Shown here one piece after another: positions 10,923 through 24,240 of a stretch of DNA of 64,000 bases. The position numbers and the translations under genes are program-made. Each line of letters starts with the position of its first letter. The first letter of the stretch is position 1. The notes below the pieces were generated by a model. The model was not told where the DNA came from. It searched no databases and worked only from the letters and a program-made list of their open reading frames with translations. Origin of the DNA: Austropuccinia psidii (taxonomy: Eukaryota; Basidiomycota; Pucciniomycetes; Pucciniales; Sphaerophragmiaceae); the NCBI GenBank assembly GCA_023105745.1, contig JALGQZ010000013.1:23756605-23820604 (forward strand), in the 5' to 3' direction.

Positions 10923-12751
10923 TGTAAGGTGTGGATATGAAACTTTGATTAAAAATCAAGTACTTTTCCTGTCCTCAAAATTTGTATAAGGTAAAAATCA
11001 ATTAAAAGTAGTAAGAAATATTATTTTTAAGAGATAACACGCCACTTTTATTGTTTATAACTTTATTAGTATAAAACAATAATATTATAAAAATTTATTG
11101 TTTTACCAACAATAAAAATTTGTTTAAAAAATACTCTACAAGAGATATTTTAAGGCTACAAAAGAAATTTCTTCAAGAGCAATTTCAATTGGAATTAATT
11201 GAGCAATGAACTGAAAGCAATTAATTAAAGAACAGAGTCTTTAAAAAGAATATTAAAGAGAAAACATTCCCAAAAGTGACCAGAGTGAATTTGGAAACAA
11301 AGTGACAAAGCTAACAGTGATGAAAGATGCTTTGATTCACTTTTGGGGTGGTTCAGGGGTAAAAATGATCATAAGAGTTACAAACAATGATTATAATGAT
11401 TTTTTCACATGTTTGAAAAGGTTCAAAAAGATTTAAAAAAAGGTGGTTGGAATCTTTTATTGGTTGGTTTAGCAGTGTTTGAACTAATTAATAAAAGGAA
11501 AAGATTCTAACATGAAGAGAAAAGTGGGGCAAAGAAGACATTCTTTTATAGCCATCAATTCTCTTACTCCAAAAGTACAATTTACTCTTGTCAGTCGTGA
11601 AAAACAGTCTGACAACAGAGAAGCCAATCATGGCATCATTGAACCCTGGTTTAGACCAAAAAAGGGCTGGTTTAAGCCATTTTTAGCCATTTTAGACCCT
11701 TAAATCAGCTATTACTATAGCAATACCTGGTCTAGAACCTTCAAAACACGTCAGAATGTGTATAAGAGGCGTAGAAACCAGTTCAAACTGTTTTTACTAA
11801 GTTTGTTTTATCTTAAAGATAGTTTTACCCGCTTGGCAACAGCTAAAACTACCCCAGTTGGTATCAAAACCACATCATCAATTGAGTTCACAGACCCTGT
11901 GACTCAACTCCAGGCCAAAAAAGATGAACTTTTGCATGAATTTTGACATCCCACGCCTGTCAGCAAGGATTTTGGGGGTCTGGCTTCCCCTTAGAGCTAG
12001 AGTTCCTTTTCCCCCCCAATTTTAATCTTTCCAATTTATTTTTTCCTTTAATTCCTCATCATGTATTATACTTATAATTTACATATGTAATTCAATTTAA
12101 TTGTACAGTAAAATACAGTAATAATTGATACCTCATATGTAAATCAAAGTTCACTTATGTAATACATGTGCACATTTTGACATTTCAATTGAATTCAATT
12201 GAAAATACTTCAATTCCTCATAACTTCTAAACTAAACACAACACCTCAATTTTAACACAAAAATTGATGGTTGACACATGTGGTGTGAATTAAATTAAAG
12301 TTTTGAGGATTTTCAATTTTTGTATTGAAAATACTAAAAACTTAATTTAAGCTTATTTAGAGTTGAGCTACAAAAATTTCACTCAGAGGTGACCCCACCT
12401 AATTTTTTATGAGGAATCAAATGGTAAAATAATTTTTATATGTTTATTTATTTGATAAAAATTTATGATATATTTTACATAACTTTTTACCAAGAATATT
12501 TTATTTTCACAATTTTTATTAAACATTCATTTTTACTTAATTTTTACAAGTAAAAATATAATTTCATAATTTTAAATTTTATTGTAATTTTATTTTTAAA
12601 TTATAATTAACTTTCAATTTTTAAATATAAATTTGTATTTATATTTCAATTTTTATTTTTATAATATAAATAAATTAATTTTATTTATATTTGTGTCTTA
12701 ATTTATCCTTTGTGGTCCTTTGGGTATATGAAAATACCTCTAGGGCTCACA
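10923..12751 (-). repeat. 3' LTR of family A copy 2, 1829 bp
   Basis: The inverted LTR reads TGTAAGG at the left and GGCTCACA at the right. It retains the 20-bp core of the EcoRI-centred palindrome near 12184-12204 and the antisense frame at 11512-11703. Confidence 0.93.
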
Positions 12752-12775
12752 TTCCCTCCCCCTAAAAAAAGAATA

Positions 12776-15700
12776 TTACTCTGTAATATTGTTATTTCTA
12801 GTGTGCCTGACCCTTCTGAGAAGTTGAGTAGCTTCAGGTCTGTGTTTTTCTGGCAACCATTAATCTTCACAAGTTTGGTCACTGTACCTAACAAGGTATT
12901 CCCTAACTTTGTTGGTTCTCATCTTTCTTTCTTTGAGAACTTTGGTAATTTTCTTACTGCCAGATGGCTCAACAGGAGGTAGAGCTTGGGGAATTTTATT
13001 CCTCAAGGGAAATTTTTCAGCATCACTAGATTTATATGGCTTTATCAAGCTCATTGGAAATGTAGGATGCTTATTGCTGAGTTCTTCAGATAACTCTACT
13101 TCAACAGCATTTTCTCCATGGAGGCCCTTAATAACAAAAGGTCCTGCAAAGGAGTCTTTCAACTTTTTACATTCTTTGATGTTATTGAAGTTAGTGGTGG
13201 ATACAAGAACTAGGTCCCCCACTTTGAAATCTGGAGTTGCATGTGATTTATCCCATTTGTCTTTAGCATATGCAAAGGAGTCTTCCATGCACCTTACTGC
13301 ATGCTTCCTAGCTTTGTCTAGCATTCCTCTGAAGCTAGCAGATGTGGGATATATTTCAATCAAATCTTTCCTCAAGGAATCTTGGGGTAATTTGGGGTTC
13401 CATCCTTTTTCTAGGATAGCAGGAGTCTGATTGGTACTGGCATGGATTGATGATTTATATGCTAATTCCAGTGCTGGTAGCAGAGTACACCAATCATGGG
13501 TAAATCCATCACAATCTTTGAATTCAAGGCCATATGCACAAAATCTTCTTACCATGTCCTCTAGGGTTTGGATAATCCTTTCAGCCAATCCATTGGTTTG
13601 TGGGTGGTAGGCTGTAGAGAAAGACAGCATAGTGCCAAATAATTGGTGAAGATTTGTCCATAGTGCTGAAGTGAATTTGGGATCCCTATCACTAATGATA
13701 TTTGTAAATATCCCAGTCCATGACACTACTCTATTCCATATCAGAAGAGCTGTATCCATGGCTGTATCATCTTTGTGACATGGTAAAAAGATTGGAGTTT
13801 TACTGAATCTGTCCACAATTACGATGCAAGCATTATAACTTCTGTCACCTCCTGGTGGTAGTCCAGTCACCCAATCCATATGGACAATTTCCCAAGGTCT
13901 GCTTGGTTCTTGGATTTTTATCATATTTCCAAGTCTCTTGCCAGTGGATTCATTTGCCTTTTGGTATCTGTCACAGGTTTTGCAATATTCTCCAACATCC
14001 TTCTGCCACATTGGCCACCATATGCAGGTCTTTACTTTCTCTCTTGTTCTGTCTTCTGACAGATGTCCTGAAAAGGGGCTATCATGGCATTCTTTTAGTA
14101 CAAGATTGATTAATGACCTGTCCACAACTGTCATGACACATGTGTGCTTGGTCCTGTGGTAAATTATACCATCTAGTAGGTGAAATCTTCCTTCATCATA
14201 GGATTTCTTCCATACTTCATCCAAGGCATGTGTGAGAGAGTTGTCTTTACAGTCTTTGTTCAGTAATCGGCACAAGATGCTACAGTTTTTATCTTGAGTG
14301 TAACTGTTTCTTACTTATTCAAACAAGGTGGTGTTCAAGTCTGTAACACTTATTCCTTCTATTGGGATCTGTGGTGAAGCTTCTTCTGGAACATAAGAAG
14401 GATTATCAATATTATTTGGTAGTGGTCATCTGCTAAGTCCATCTGCATTCTTATGAATATTCCCATCCTTATGAACAATAGTCATATTGACTCTGTATTC
14501 CTGTATGGCTATTTGCCATACGAGCATATTTCTGTTGGGTGTTTTCATGTTTAAAAGTGATTTGACAGCTGTACAATCTGTGATCACCTCAAAAACACAT
14601 CCCTCCAAGAAGCAGTTCAATTTTTCCAAGGCGCAGAAAAGGCATAGACAACCCATTTGACTTGCTCCATATCTGGCTTCAGTTGGTTTTATTTGCCTGG
14701 ATATGAAACATATGAGTCCTTCTACAGGTTTGTCATTTATGATCTGAACTTGGTGAAGTGCAGCACCCAGCCCATCCCCTGATGCATCAATATACAATTT
14801 AAAAGGTAATTTAAAGTCTGGCATCAGTAAGAGTGGTGAAGTACTCAAGGCTTCTCTTAGAGACTCAAAATCTTTGACTCTGTCAACAGTCATTTAAAAT
14901 ACTGTGTCTTTGTCACACAATCTATAAAGTGGTCTTGCTATGGATGAAAAATCTTTAATGTGTTGCCTGTAATATCCTGCAAAACATAAGAATGACTGAA
15001 TTTCCTTCTTCTTCTGAGGCATGGGTTTTAGCAATACTACTGCAACTTTGTTTTTGTCAATTCCAAGGGACAAACCAGATACAACATGTCCTAGTGCCTT
15101 AAGTTCTTTAAATCCAAAATGACATTTCTTCAAAAAGATTTTCATGTTTACTGATTGAATTTTTGTCAAAACTCTGGACAATCTGTACATGTACTCCTCC
15201 CAAGTTTTGGAACAGACAAAAATGTCATCAATGTAAATGATTAACCATCCCTCTGAGAGTTTTTCAGGGAAGATTTCATTCATCATTCTCTGGAAGTGTG
15301 AAGGTGCATTTTTGATACCAGAGGGCATCCTCAAGTATTCATACACTCCACAATGAACAATAATTCTCAAGTATTTTCTTGCTCTTGGTGTCACCACATT
15401 TTGATGGAATCCCTTGAGGGCATCCTTAGTGGTTATATACACTGCTTGAGATATTTGAGTAAGGGCAATTTGGATTTTTGGTATTGGGTATCTGTTTGGA
15501 ATAGTGTAAGTGTTCAGAGCTCTAAAGTACCCAACCATTCTAGATTTTTCATTATGCCATGCCACTATGACTGGTGTAGTTATTTCTAATTCTTCATTGT
15601 GGCCTACTTTTCTTATTACACCAAGGTCCAGAAGTTCTTTAATATGAATTTCTAGAGCTTCTCTTGATTTTGGACTTGCTGGATATTCAGGTCTTCTTAA

Positions 15701-18698
15701 GAGTGGTGGATAAGGTCTCTCAATGTTAAGAATGATGTCAACTTCATTACCAATAATTGCTCCTAGAGGTTCTTTGTCTGAAGCAAATGCTCTTTTGTGG
15801 TCATACAAAAGGGAAGAAAGTTCATTTTCTTGTTTATCAGTCAGATAAAGGCTTTTTTCAGCCTCATTGAACTGTTCAGACTTGAATTTCTCTAACTCTA
15901 AGCTGACTGGTGATACTTTGTTTACTGTAATTTGTCTTTTAAATGTTAAAAAGGAAAATTTTTGGTTCTTATTGTCTCCAATAGTAAAGTATCTGTCTTT
16001 GTTGTTATGCAAATCTATCCCATACATGATTAAATAGTCATTTCCCAATATAAAATGGGTACTAGAGCAATTTTCCATAACAACAAATTCAACTGTGATT
16101 CTTAAATTCCCATTTATGTGTGGGAATATGACATTGGTCTCAAAAATTCCTAATGCTTTCATTGGATTACTTGCACTATTGAATTTTATACCATCAATTG
16201 GTAACAATTGGTTTTCAAAATTTGGTACACAATTCTTAAGAAAAGATTTTCCAACACAAGAGCAGAAGGCTCCTGGGTCAAGCAAAAGTTTGGTGGGCTT
16301 GTTTTCAATCACCACTTCTGTTATACAGGAGTTACCAGCTGTATAGCCTTTCCCCCTGTTTGGTTTTGTTTTCATAAGTTGTGCATCTTGAACTTTTGAT
16401 AAATAAAGTTGACCATTGCTCAATTGTGGCAAGTGGGAATAGGATTCATGATGTCAAAAGTGGCATTGATAATTTCTATATCTTTTGAAGATTCAGAAAA
16501 TATTGATGACTTATCATCTGAATTATCTTCAATTATGTCATCTTTTTCAACATCAGGTTCCTTTTCAATATCAATATCATTGATTTTCCCTTTCTTTGGA
16601 CATGTATTGGCTAAATGGGTGGTGCTTTGGTAAATATGGCACTTTCTGACTGTATCTGCAGATTTATACTTAATATTATTAGAATTTTCTTTGGGGTTTT
16701 TGTTCACAGACTCTTTCCAAGGTGTATTAAATCTTGTTTTGAGATTCACCCTACTAGAACCAATTTTGGTTCTGGTGGTTACTTCTTCTAATATGTTGAT
16801 AATATCCTCTGCTGAAGATTGTTCAGTAGTCCTGCTTTTGATAGCATGCTCTAAGTCACCTCCACATTGTCTCAGAATTTTTCTATGGATCATAAATTCT
16901 GACATGTCTGGATATAATGCTGTTAATCTGTCTTTTGTTGGCAAAACCATGGTAAAGCTTTGTCTTTATCAGCATTAAATTTGGCAGATTCAAAGGATGT
17001 TTCAACTTTAAACTTCCAAGCATCATTTTCCTATTTGTTAATGATTTGGGTTTCCCACCAAGTCTAACTCTGGTGTCCATGTGCTTGTCTTATTTTGATG
17101 TACCATCTGTGAGCTGATTTGGTAAACAAGGTGTTAAGTCTGGCTGTTACCAATCTGTCTGGTAATTCAAAATCCTCTTTGATCATGTCAATACCTCTAA
17201 TGAATTCCATATGGTCATACTCTCCTTCACCACTGAAGCGAGGCCATTTTTTAAGTTTTGGAACTTCTTTCAAGAGTGCTTGGCCCATTGATGGTTCTAA
17301 GTTATGAAAAGAAGTAGAAAATTCATTTTTTAACTGTGAATTTTCAATATCCAATACTTGTGGATTGGGAATTCTTTCATTTTCATTTTGATTCAGAGAT
17401 GTAGACATTCTTGGTGAAGTGTTTAGAAGTTGTTCAATATCATTCAATTTACTGTTGTTACACCTTTGTGAATGTCTTAATTCATGTTGCAAGTTTTGTA
17501 TAGAGTTTATCACATTCTTTTTATGATCATCCTCTTGATATGTTAGCTCATTCCATAATTCTGTTTGTTTAGTATTATCAGATATAACTTCATTTAACTT
17601 TATTGTTAATTTTGATATTTCTTCTCTTGAGGTATCAAAATGCTTTTTCAGGAAAACTATATTTGTCTTTACTTCAGCAAATGATTTTGAAATATCATCA
17701 AGAGCTTTTTTATTATCTTCTTTGATAGTGCTTATGGCTTGTTTTATTCTTGTTTCAATTATGTCATCAATATTGAATTTAGAATATTTGTCTATTAATT
17801 CTTTAATAATGGCAGATTGTTCATTTATCTTAATGCCAAAAGAATTATCATTACTGGAAGTTTTGATTGTTCTCAAAACTCTTTCAAAGCATTTAAGTGT
17901 ATCATTTATTTGGCTCAGACTCAAGTTATTTGTTTTAAGATTGTCACAAATTGATGTATTTTTATCAGAAAGATGACTTTTTATGTCAGAAATAGCTTTA
18001 TACAACTCTGGAATACAATCAAAAGTACTAGAAATCATTTTTGATATCTTAATCTGGCTTCCTCCTTCTTTTGTAATTCGATCATGGTTCTGGCCATCTG
18101 AAATACATTTTCCATGGCATCCTGTTGAATCTTTGGGATTCTGTAGCCCTGGCTGTAAGGTTTTGGAGCTGGTGCCTTCCCTTTGCCCTTGTTTGGAGTT
18201 TGTGGCTGCTTTTTCATGTTGAAATTGCTGCTGCTGGCCACTGGGGCTGTTTTTGGCACTGGTTTGGGTGGTGGAGGGTTGTTTTTCCTCCATTCTAGTG
18301 TCAAAAGCATCATGTTTTTCTTCTCCATCATTGGATGCCATCCATTGAGCAATTTGCAAGTATTGGGATGGCCCAGGAACTTTCTCACAGTCAGGTAAGA
18401 ATTCATGTAATTCTTCCACAGGTCTGCAAGGATCTGGTACTCCTTGAACTGAAGTGCATTGTTGTATGCACTGTGGCTGGCGTTGTATATGTCCACAGAG
18501 GCTTGTTGTGGCGGTGTAAGCTCTTTTTGAAGGTAAAATGGTATTATCAGCTTCAGAATGACCCATTTTAGTTGTTTGGAGGTCATCAACTGACCCTTTT
18601 CCTTCTGTACCTGATTGGCCTCTGCCATAATCACGTCTATTACCTTTCTGGGAGCTGCTTGAGGGGTTATAGCTGGCTCCTGACCTGGTTGAAGGCAC
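12776..18698 (-). pseudogene. Gag-Pol polyprotein, family A copy 2 (many lesions)
   Basis: This is collinear with copy 1. Lesions along the coding strand: GTG at 18696-18698 where copy 1 has the ATG; TAG at 17064-17066 and 17031-17033, both in place of Trp codons; a one-base deletion near 16945; another near 16445; TAA at 14894-14896; TGA at 14426-14428; TAA at 14315-14317; TAA at 12860-12862; and a frameshift in the last codons. Key residues are also lost: the zinc knuckle reads CHIY instead of CHIC, and the integrase finger has CDRY for CDRC. RT keeps YIDD, and the protease keeps the unusual DPGA shared with copy 1. The best preserved pieces are 14894-16432 (protease-RT) and 12860-14275 (integrase). 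Confidence 0.95.
18035..18684 (-). CDS. Overlapping +1-frame ORF, family A copy 2 (candidate spliced product)
   Basis: From the predicted acceptor (AG at 18686-18685) this frame is open without interruption for about 215 codons to a TGA at 18035. It overlaps the 5' part of the degenerate gag frame. The order is an Ala/Gln-rich N-terminus, a Tyr/Trp-containing central part (around SYLTVRKFLGHPNTCKLL), a proline-rich linker, a basic KGKGKAPAPK stretch and a charged helical end. It is striking that this frame survives intact in a copy whose main frame has at least four nonsense codons elsewhere. With the upstream exon the product would be roughly 280 codons. I do not recognise the family. Alternative reading: chance openness. 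Confidence 0.45.
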
Positions 18699-18748
18699 AA
18701 TTATGGTTAAAAAGGCTTAAAATAGTAATTTTATGCCAGAAAACTTAC
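18685..18748 (-). other. Candidate 64-nt intron, family A copy 2
   Basis: The donor GTAAGT starts at 18748 and the acceptor TTCAACCAG ends at 18685. Length and position match 2132-2195 of copy 1. The stop in the upstream frame and the GTG at the gag-pol start lie inside it, so both would be removed by splicing. Confidence 0.4.
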
Positions 18749-18946
18749 TATTGGCCGAATCTTTGGCGTTCTGAAGAGTATTACTTATTTCCAAGTTGAC
18801 TAATTCAGAAGAAATTGGCTCTGGTTGAATATTCTGAGTCACAATAATAGTACTATTATAATCAGAATTAACAGTACTGGCAGGAATAATGCTGGTTACT
18901 GTTGAGGCTGTTTCAGTGTTTTCTTGTCTTGCCACGTTGTCAGACA
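18749..18946 (-). other. Candidate upstream exon, family A copy 2
   Basis: This is the counterpart of 1934-2131, with an identical length of 198 nt, the same TTTTAG acceptor-like site upstream and a largely conserved peptide. The open frame in this region runs 18717-18968 and has no conventional ATG at its head. Confidence 0.35.
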
Positions 18947-19148
18947 CTAAAATTAATGAAAAAACCAATTAATTAAGTAAAAAAGATATTTCAAAAAAGA
19001 AATTAAAATATAAGCCTCACTTATAATATTAAAAAAATTATTTTTTTATTGATTTTTTGAATTATAAGTATTTTTTATATATTTTTAATTTTTTTAATAT
19101 AAGAAAAAAGATTTAAAAAGAGTAAAAAAATATGTCACAGGTAAAATG

Positions 19149-19167
19149 TCACGCCTGGGCCCCCAAA
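19149..19167 (-). other. Primer binding site, family A copy 2
   Basis: On the minus strand the bases after the LTR read TTTGGGGGCCCAGGCGTGA, the same site as in copy 1 with one base change. Confidence 0.6.
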
Positions 19168-22100
19168 TGTAAGGTGGGGATATGAAACTTTGATTAAAAA
19201 TCAAGTACTTTTCCTGTCCCCAAAATTTGTATAAGGTAAAAATCAATTAAAAGTAGTAAGAAATATTATTTTTAAGAGAAAACACGCCAATTTTATTGCT
19301 TATAGCTTTATTAGTATAAAAAAATAATATTATAAAAATTTATTGTTTTACCAACAATAAAAATTTATCCAAAAAATACTCTACAAGAGATATTTTAAAG
19401 CTACAAAAGAAATTTCTTCAAGAGAAATTCCAATTGCAATTAATTGAGCAATGAACTGAAAGCAATTAATGAAAGAGCAGAGTCTTTAAAAAGAATATTA
19501 AAGAGAAAACACACCCAAAAGTGACCAGAGTGAATTTGGAAACAAAGTGACAAAGTTTACAGTGATGAAAGATGCTTTGATTCACTTTTGTGGTGGTTCA
19601 GGGGTAAAAATAATTATAAGAGTTACAAACAATGATTATAATGATTTTTTCATGTGGTTAAAAAGGTTCAAAAAGATTTCAAAAAAGGTGGTTGGAATCT
19701 TTTATTGATTGGTTTAACAGTATTTAAACTAATTAATAAAAGGAAAAGATTCTAACATGAAGAGAAAAGTGGGGCAAAGAAGACATTCTTTTATAGCCAT
19801 CAATTTTCTTACTCCAAAAGTACAATTTACTCTTGTCAGTCGTGAAAAACAGTATGAAAACAGAAGATCCAATTATGGCATCATTGAACCCTGGTTTAGA
19901 CCAAAAAAGGGCTGGTTTAAGCCATTTTTAGCCATTTCAGACCCTTAAATCAGCCATTACTATAGCAATACCTGGTCTAGAACCTTCAAAACACGTCAGA
20001 ATGTGTGTAAGAGGCGGAGAAACCAGTTTAAACTGCTTTTACTAAGTTTGTTTCATCTTAAGGGTAGTTTTACCCGCTTGGCAACAGCTAAAACTACCCC
20101 AGTTGGTATCAAAACCACATCATCAATTGAGTTCACAGACTGTGAGCCTTAGAGGTAATTTCATATACCCAAAAGACCACAAATACAAAATTAACATATA
20201 AATATAAATAAAATAAATTTATTTATATTATTAAAATGAAAATTAAAATGTAAATATAAAATTATATTCACAATTAAAATTTTTTATTCCAATTTAAAAA
20301 TGAAATTACATTAAATTTTGAAATTGTAAGATTACATTGATACTTGAAAAAATTAAGTAAAAATGAATTTTGAACAAAATTGTAAAAACATAAACAAATT
20401 TGAAAAAAAGTTAAATAAAAATTATTATAACTTTTTATCCAATAAATAAACATATAAAAATTATTTCACCATTGGATTCCTCATAAAAAATCAGGTGGGG
20501 TCACCTCTGAGTGAAAATTTTGTAACTCAACTCTAAATAAGCTTAAATTAAGTTTTTAGTATTTTCTGTATGAAAATTGAAAATCCTCAAAGCTTTAATT
20601 TAATTCATATCAAATGTAGTGTTAATCACCCAAAATTGTGTTAAAATTGAGGTGTTGTGTATATTTTAGAAGTCATGAGGAATTAAAGTATTTTCAATTG
20701 AATTCAATTGAAATGTCAAAATGCGTGCGTGTATTACATAAGTGAACTTTGATTTACATATATGAGGTATCAATTATTACTGTATTGAACTGTACAACTC
20801 AATTGAATTACATATGTAAATTATAAGTATAATACATGATGAGAAATTAAAGGAAAAATAAATTGGGGGGCAAAAGGAACTCCAGCTCTATAGGGGAGCT
20901 AGACCCCCAAAATCCTTGCTGACAGGCGTGGGATGTCAAAATTCACGCGAAAGTTCATCACTTTTGGCCTGGAATTGAGTTACAGGGTCTGTGGACTCAA
21001 TTGATGATGAGGTTTTGATACCAACTGGGGTAGTTTTAGCTGTTTCCAAGAGGGTAAAACTACCCGCAAGATATAAATATAATATTAAAAACAGTTTTAA
21101 CTGATTTATACCTCTCTTACACACACTCTGACGTGTTTTGAAGGCTCTAGACCAGGTATTGCTATAGTAATGGCTGATTCAAGGGTCTAAAATGGCTAAA
21201 AAAGGCTAAAAAAAGGCTTAAACCAGCCCTTTTTTGGTCTAAACCAGGGTTCAATGATACCATAATTGGCTTTTCTGTTGTCAGACTGTTTTTCACGACC
21301 GACAAGAGTAAATTTGACTTTTGGAGTAAGAAAATTGATGGCTATAAAAGAATGTCTTCCTTGCCCCTCTTTTCTCTTCATGTTAGAATCTTTTCCTTTT
21401 ATAATTAGTTTAAACACTGTTAAACCAATCAATAAAAGATTCAAAACACATCTATTAAAACATTTTAAACCTTTTAGCCACGTGAAAAAATCATTATAAT
21501 CATTGTTTGTAACTCTTATAATCATTTTTACCCCTGAACCACCCCAAAAGTGAATTAAATCATCTTTCATCACTGTAAACTTTGTTACTTTGTTTCCAAA
21601 TTCACTCTGGTCACTTTTGGGCATGTTTTCTCTTTAATATTCTTTTTAAAGACTTTTTTCTTTAATTAATTGCTTGCAGTTCTTTGCTCAATTAATTCCA
21701 ATTGAAATTGCTCTTGAAGAAATTTCTTTTGTAGCCTTAAATATCTCTTGTAGAGTATTTTTGGAAATGTTTTTATTGTTGGTAAAACAATAAATCTTTA
21801 TAATATTATTTTTTTATACTAATAAAGTTATAAATAATAAAATTGGTGTGTTTTCCCTTAAAAATAATATTTCTTACTATTTTTAATTGATTTTTACCTT
21901 ATACAAATTTTGAGGACAGGAAAAGTACTTGATTTTTAATCAAAGCTTCATATCCACACCTTACACAGACCCTGTGACTCATGTCCAGGCCAAAAGAGAT
22001 TAACCTTTGCATGAATTTTGACAACCCACCCCTTTCAGCAAGGATTTTGGGGGTCTGGTTCCCCCTTAGAGCTAGAGTTCCTTTTCCCCCCAAATTTTAA

Positions 22101-22830
22101 TCTTTCCAATTTATTTTTTCCTTTAATTCCTCATCATGTATTATACTTATAATTTACATATGTAATTCAATTTAATTGTACAGTACAATACAGTAATAAT
22201 TGATACCTCATATGTAAATTAAAGTTCACTCATGTAATACACACGCACATTTTGACATTTCAATTGAATTCAATTGAAAATACTTCAATTCCTCATAACT
22301 TCTAAACTGAACACAACACCACAATTTTAACACAAAAATTGATGGTTAACACCACATGTGGTGTGAATTAAATTGAAGTTTTGAGGATTTTCAATTTTTG
22401 TATTGAAAATACTAAAAACTTAATTTAAGCTTATTTAGAGTTGAGTTACAAAAATTTCACTCAGAGGTGACCCCACCTAATTTTTTCTGAGGAATCAAAT
22501 GGTGAAATTATTTTTATATGTTTATTTATTGGATAAAAATTTATAATATATTTTACATAAATTTTTACCAAAAATATTTTATTTTCACAATTTTTATTAA
22601 AAATTCATTTTTACTTAATTTTTACAAGTAAAAATATAATTTCATAATTTTAAATTTTATTGTAATATTATTTTTGAATTATAATTAACTTTTGATTTTT
22701 AAATATAGATCTGTATTTATATTTCAATTTTCTATTTTTATAATATAAATAAATTTATTTTATTTATATTTGTTTCTTAATTTATCTTTTGTGGTTTTTT
22801 GGGTATATGAAAATACCTCTAAGGCTCACA
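19168..22830 (-). repeat. 5' LTR of family A copy 2, split by a solo LTR
   Basis: The LTR is in two parts, 19168-20140 and 21966-22830, together about 1.83 kb after removing the duplicated CAGAC. The left part carries the antisense frame at 19757-19948; the right part keeps the palindromes near 22259-22279 and 22340-22360. It ends GGCTCACA next to the ATATC target duplication. Confidence 0.93.
20141..21965 (+). repeat. Solo LTR of family A nested in a family A LTR, 1825 bp
   Basis: It begins TGTGAGCC and ends CCTTACA, and is flanked by the 5-bp target duplication CAGAC at 20136-20140 and 21966-21970. There is no internal region, so the element was lost by LTR-LTR recombination. Orientation is opposite to the host element. 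It contains the antisense frame within 21196-21624 and the 22-bp palindrome at about 20697-20718. Confidence 0.95.
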
Positions 22831-23774
22831 ATATCAAATATAAAGGTAAAAGAGTTTCTGATTTTAAATACAGCTCTTGAATGGTAAAATACTAAAGTCA
22901 TAAATTGTGTTGATAACTTAATTTCTATTTATTATATTGATATTTCAGGGTTCTGGCAAAAGCACATAAGCCCTTACATGCTTTTACCAATTTATGGCAA
23001 TAACACATGAGTTTATGGTAAAAACATGTAAGTGACCAAATTTCAAAAAAGAATTCCTCAGGATTGGCTTTGAGAATTTTTTTTTCACATTTTTTCTGAC
23101 ATGGAATTCCAAGACCCCCAAATTTTTCCAATTTTCTTTTCCGAATTTCTCCAAATAGGCCAATTTGGCAAAATGGTCATTTTTTAAAAATTGATGAAAA
23201 ATCTTCCCACTTATTTATGAGCTTCAATATCTTTTCTTTTGAAAATCAAGTGAAGAATATTGAGATTAAAAACTCAGAAGCCCATAATTTTGGGAATTCC
23301 TTTGGTGGGACAAGTGAAGGATCAAAAACTTGTTTTTTTTTCAATTTTATTTACTTTGGAAAAATGACCTATTTTTGAAAAAATTCATCAAAATTATTCC
23401 CACTTATTAATATCGATAATTATTTTTTCAAAATCAAAGGGAGAATATTGAAAATTCAAACCCAGAATCCAATAATTTTTGGAGTTTGATTGGGTTGGAC
23501 CAGTGAAGGCCCAAAACATGTGTTTTTTCCAATATTCTTTTCATGTGCTTAATATGACTATTTGTAAGTACAAACGTTTCATGCTTTTGATAAAAAAAGG
23601 TGACTAATGTGTGCCTTAAGCAATAAGTATTATGGAGGAGGGGAATATTTGGCATAGAATGTATGTACAAAAAAACAATCTGAATCAACCTCTAAAATAG
23701 TCAGTTTTTTCTGAGAGGGAGAAGAACATGGGAAAAATATAACATCATGTTTTGTTAAATTTATCTGTCCACCT

Positions 23775-24240
23775 CAGGGATTCTGGCTGGGCATTGAACT
23801 CCCAGCTCACAGTAATGGGGGGACAGGGTAAAATTTATAAATGATGATGTTCAATGAGGTGAAATGAGAACAGGTATCCAAAAAGCAGATTAAAATGGGT
23901 GAATATCTATTTGGAGGACAGAAATAAAGGTAAATACAGAAAGGATTCACTGTGTAATAAAAGAAGACTGCTCATTGATAAGTATTTGCAATTGTATCCC
24001 CCATACCAGGCATGGACATCCACGTTCTGTTTGGAGCTCAGCCAAAATTCCCATACCACTCAATTCTTTCAAAATAAGAGGATACTGAGGATACCAAAGT
24101 ATTCATGGATTTATAAAGGCCTTGATTTTTTTTAATTTCTTCAGCCAAGTAAACTCTGACATTAGTCCATTGATCTTTAGGTTTTGCAAATTTTATGGGA
24201 TACTGTTCTATAGCCACAGTATCCATCACTTGGACATTAA
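23775..24240 (-). pseudogene. OTU-like cysteine protease domain remnant
   Basis: On the minus strand the peptide contains PKDQWTNVRVYLAEEI, then IEWYGNFG, a stop, and APNRTWMSMPGMGDTIANTY. These match OTU-type domains linked to rust MULE transposases, which read roughly 'QW..IR..L' and 'HWM.MP.MG..IANTY'. In-frame stops occur after IEWYGNFG, after IANTYQ, and twice further on. The usual Asp-Gly-Asn-Cys catalytic start was not found upstream. It is most likely the C-terminal domain of the same broken MULE protein. Confidence 0.65.

Larger units (their letters stand above)
10923..22830 (-). mobile_element. Family A copy 2, inverted, with nested solo LTR
   Basis: The complete element lies on the minus strand: 3' LTR 10923-12751, internal region 12752-19167, 5' LTR 19168-22830 split by a later solo LTR. 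The 5-bp target duplication ATATC is present at 10918-10922 and 22831-22835, which confirms that the whole composite belongs to one insertion. Its LTRs differ from each other and from copy 1 at clearly more sites than the copy 1 pair does, and the polyprotein has many lesions. It is therefore an older insertion. Confidence 0.95.

Noticed and set aside
14426..14893. Separate short ORFs along 12860-18698 as individual genes
   Set aside because: They are consecutive fragments of one polyprotein, collinear with copy 1 and separated by nonsense codons or one-base deletions.
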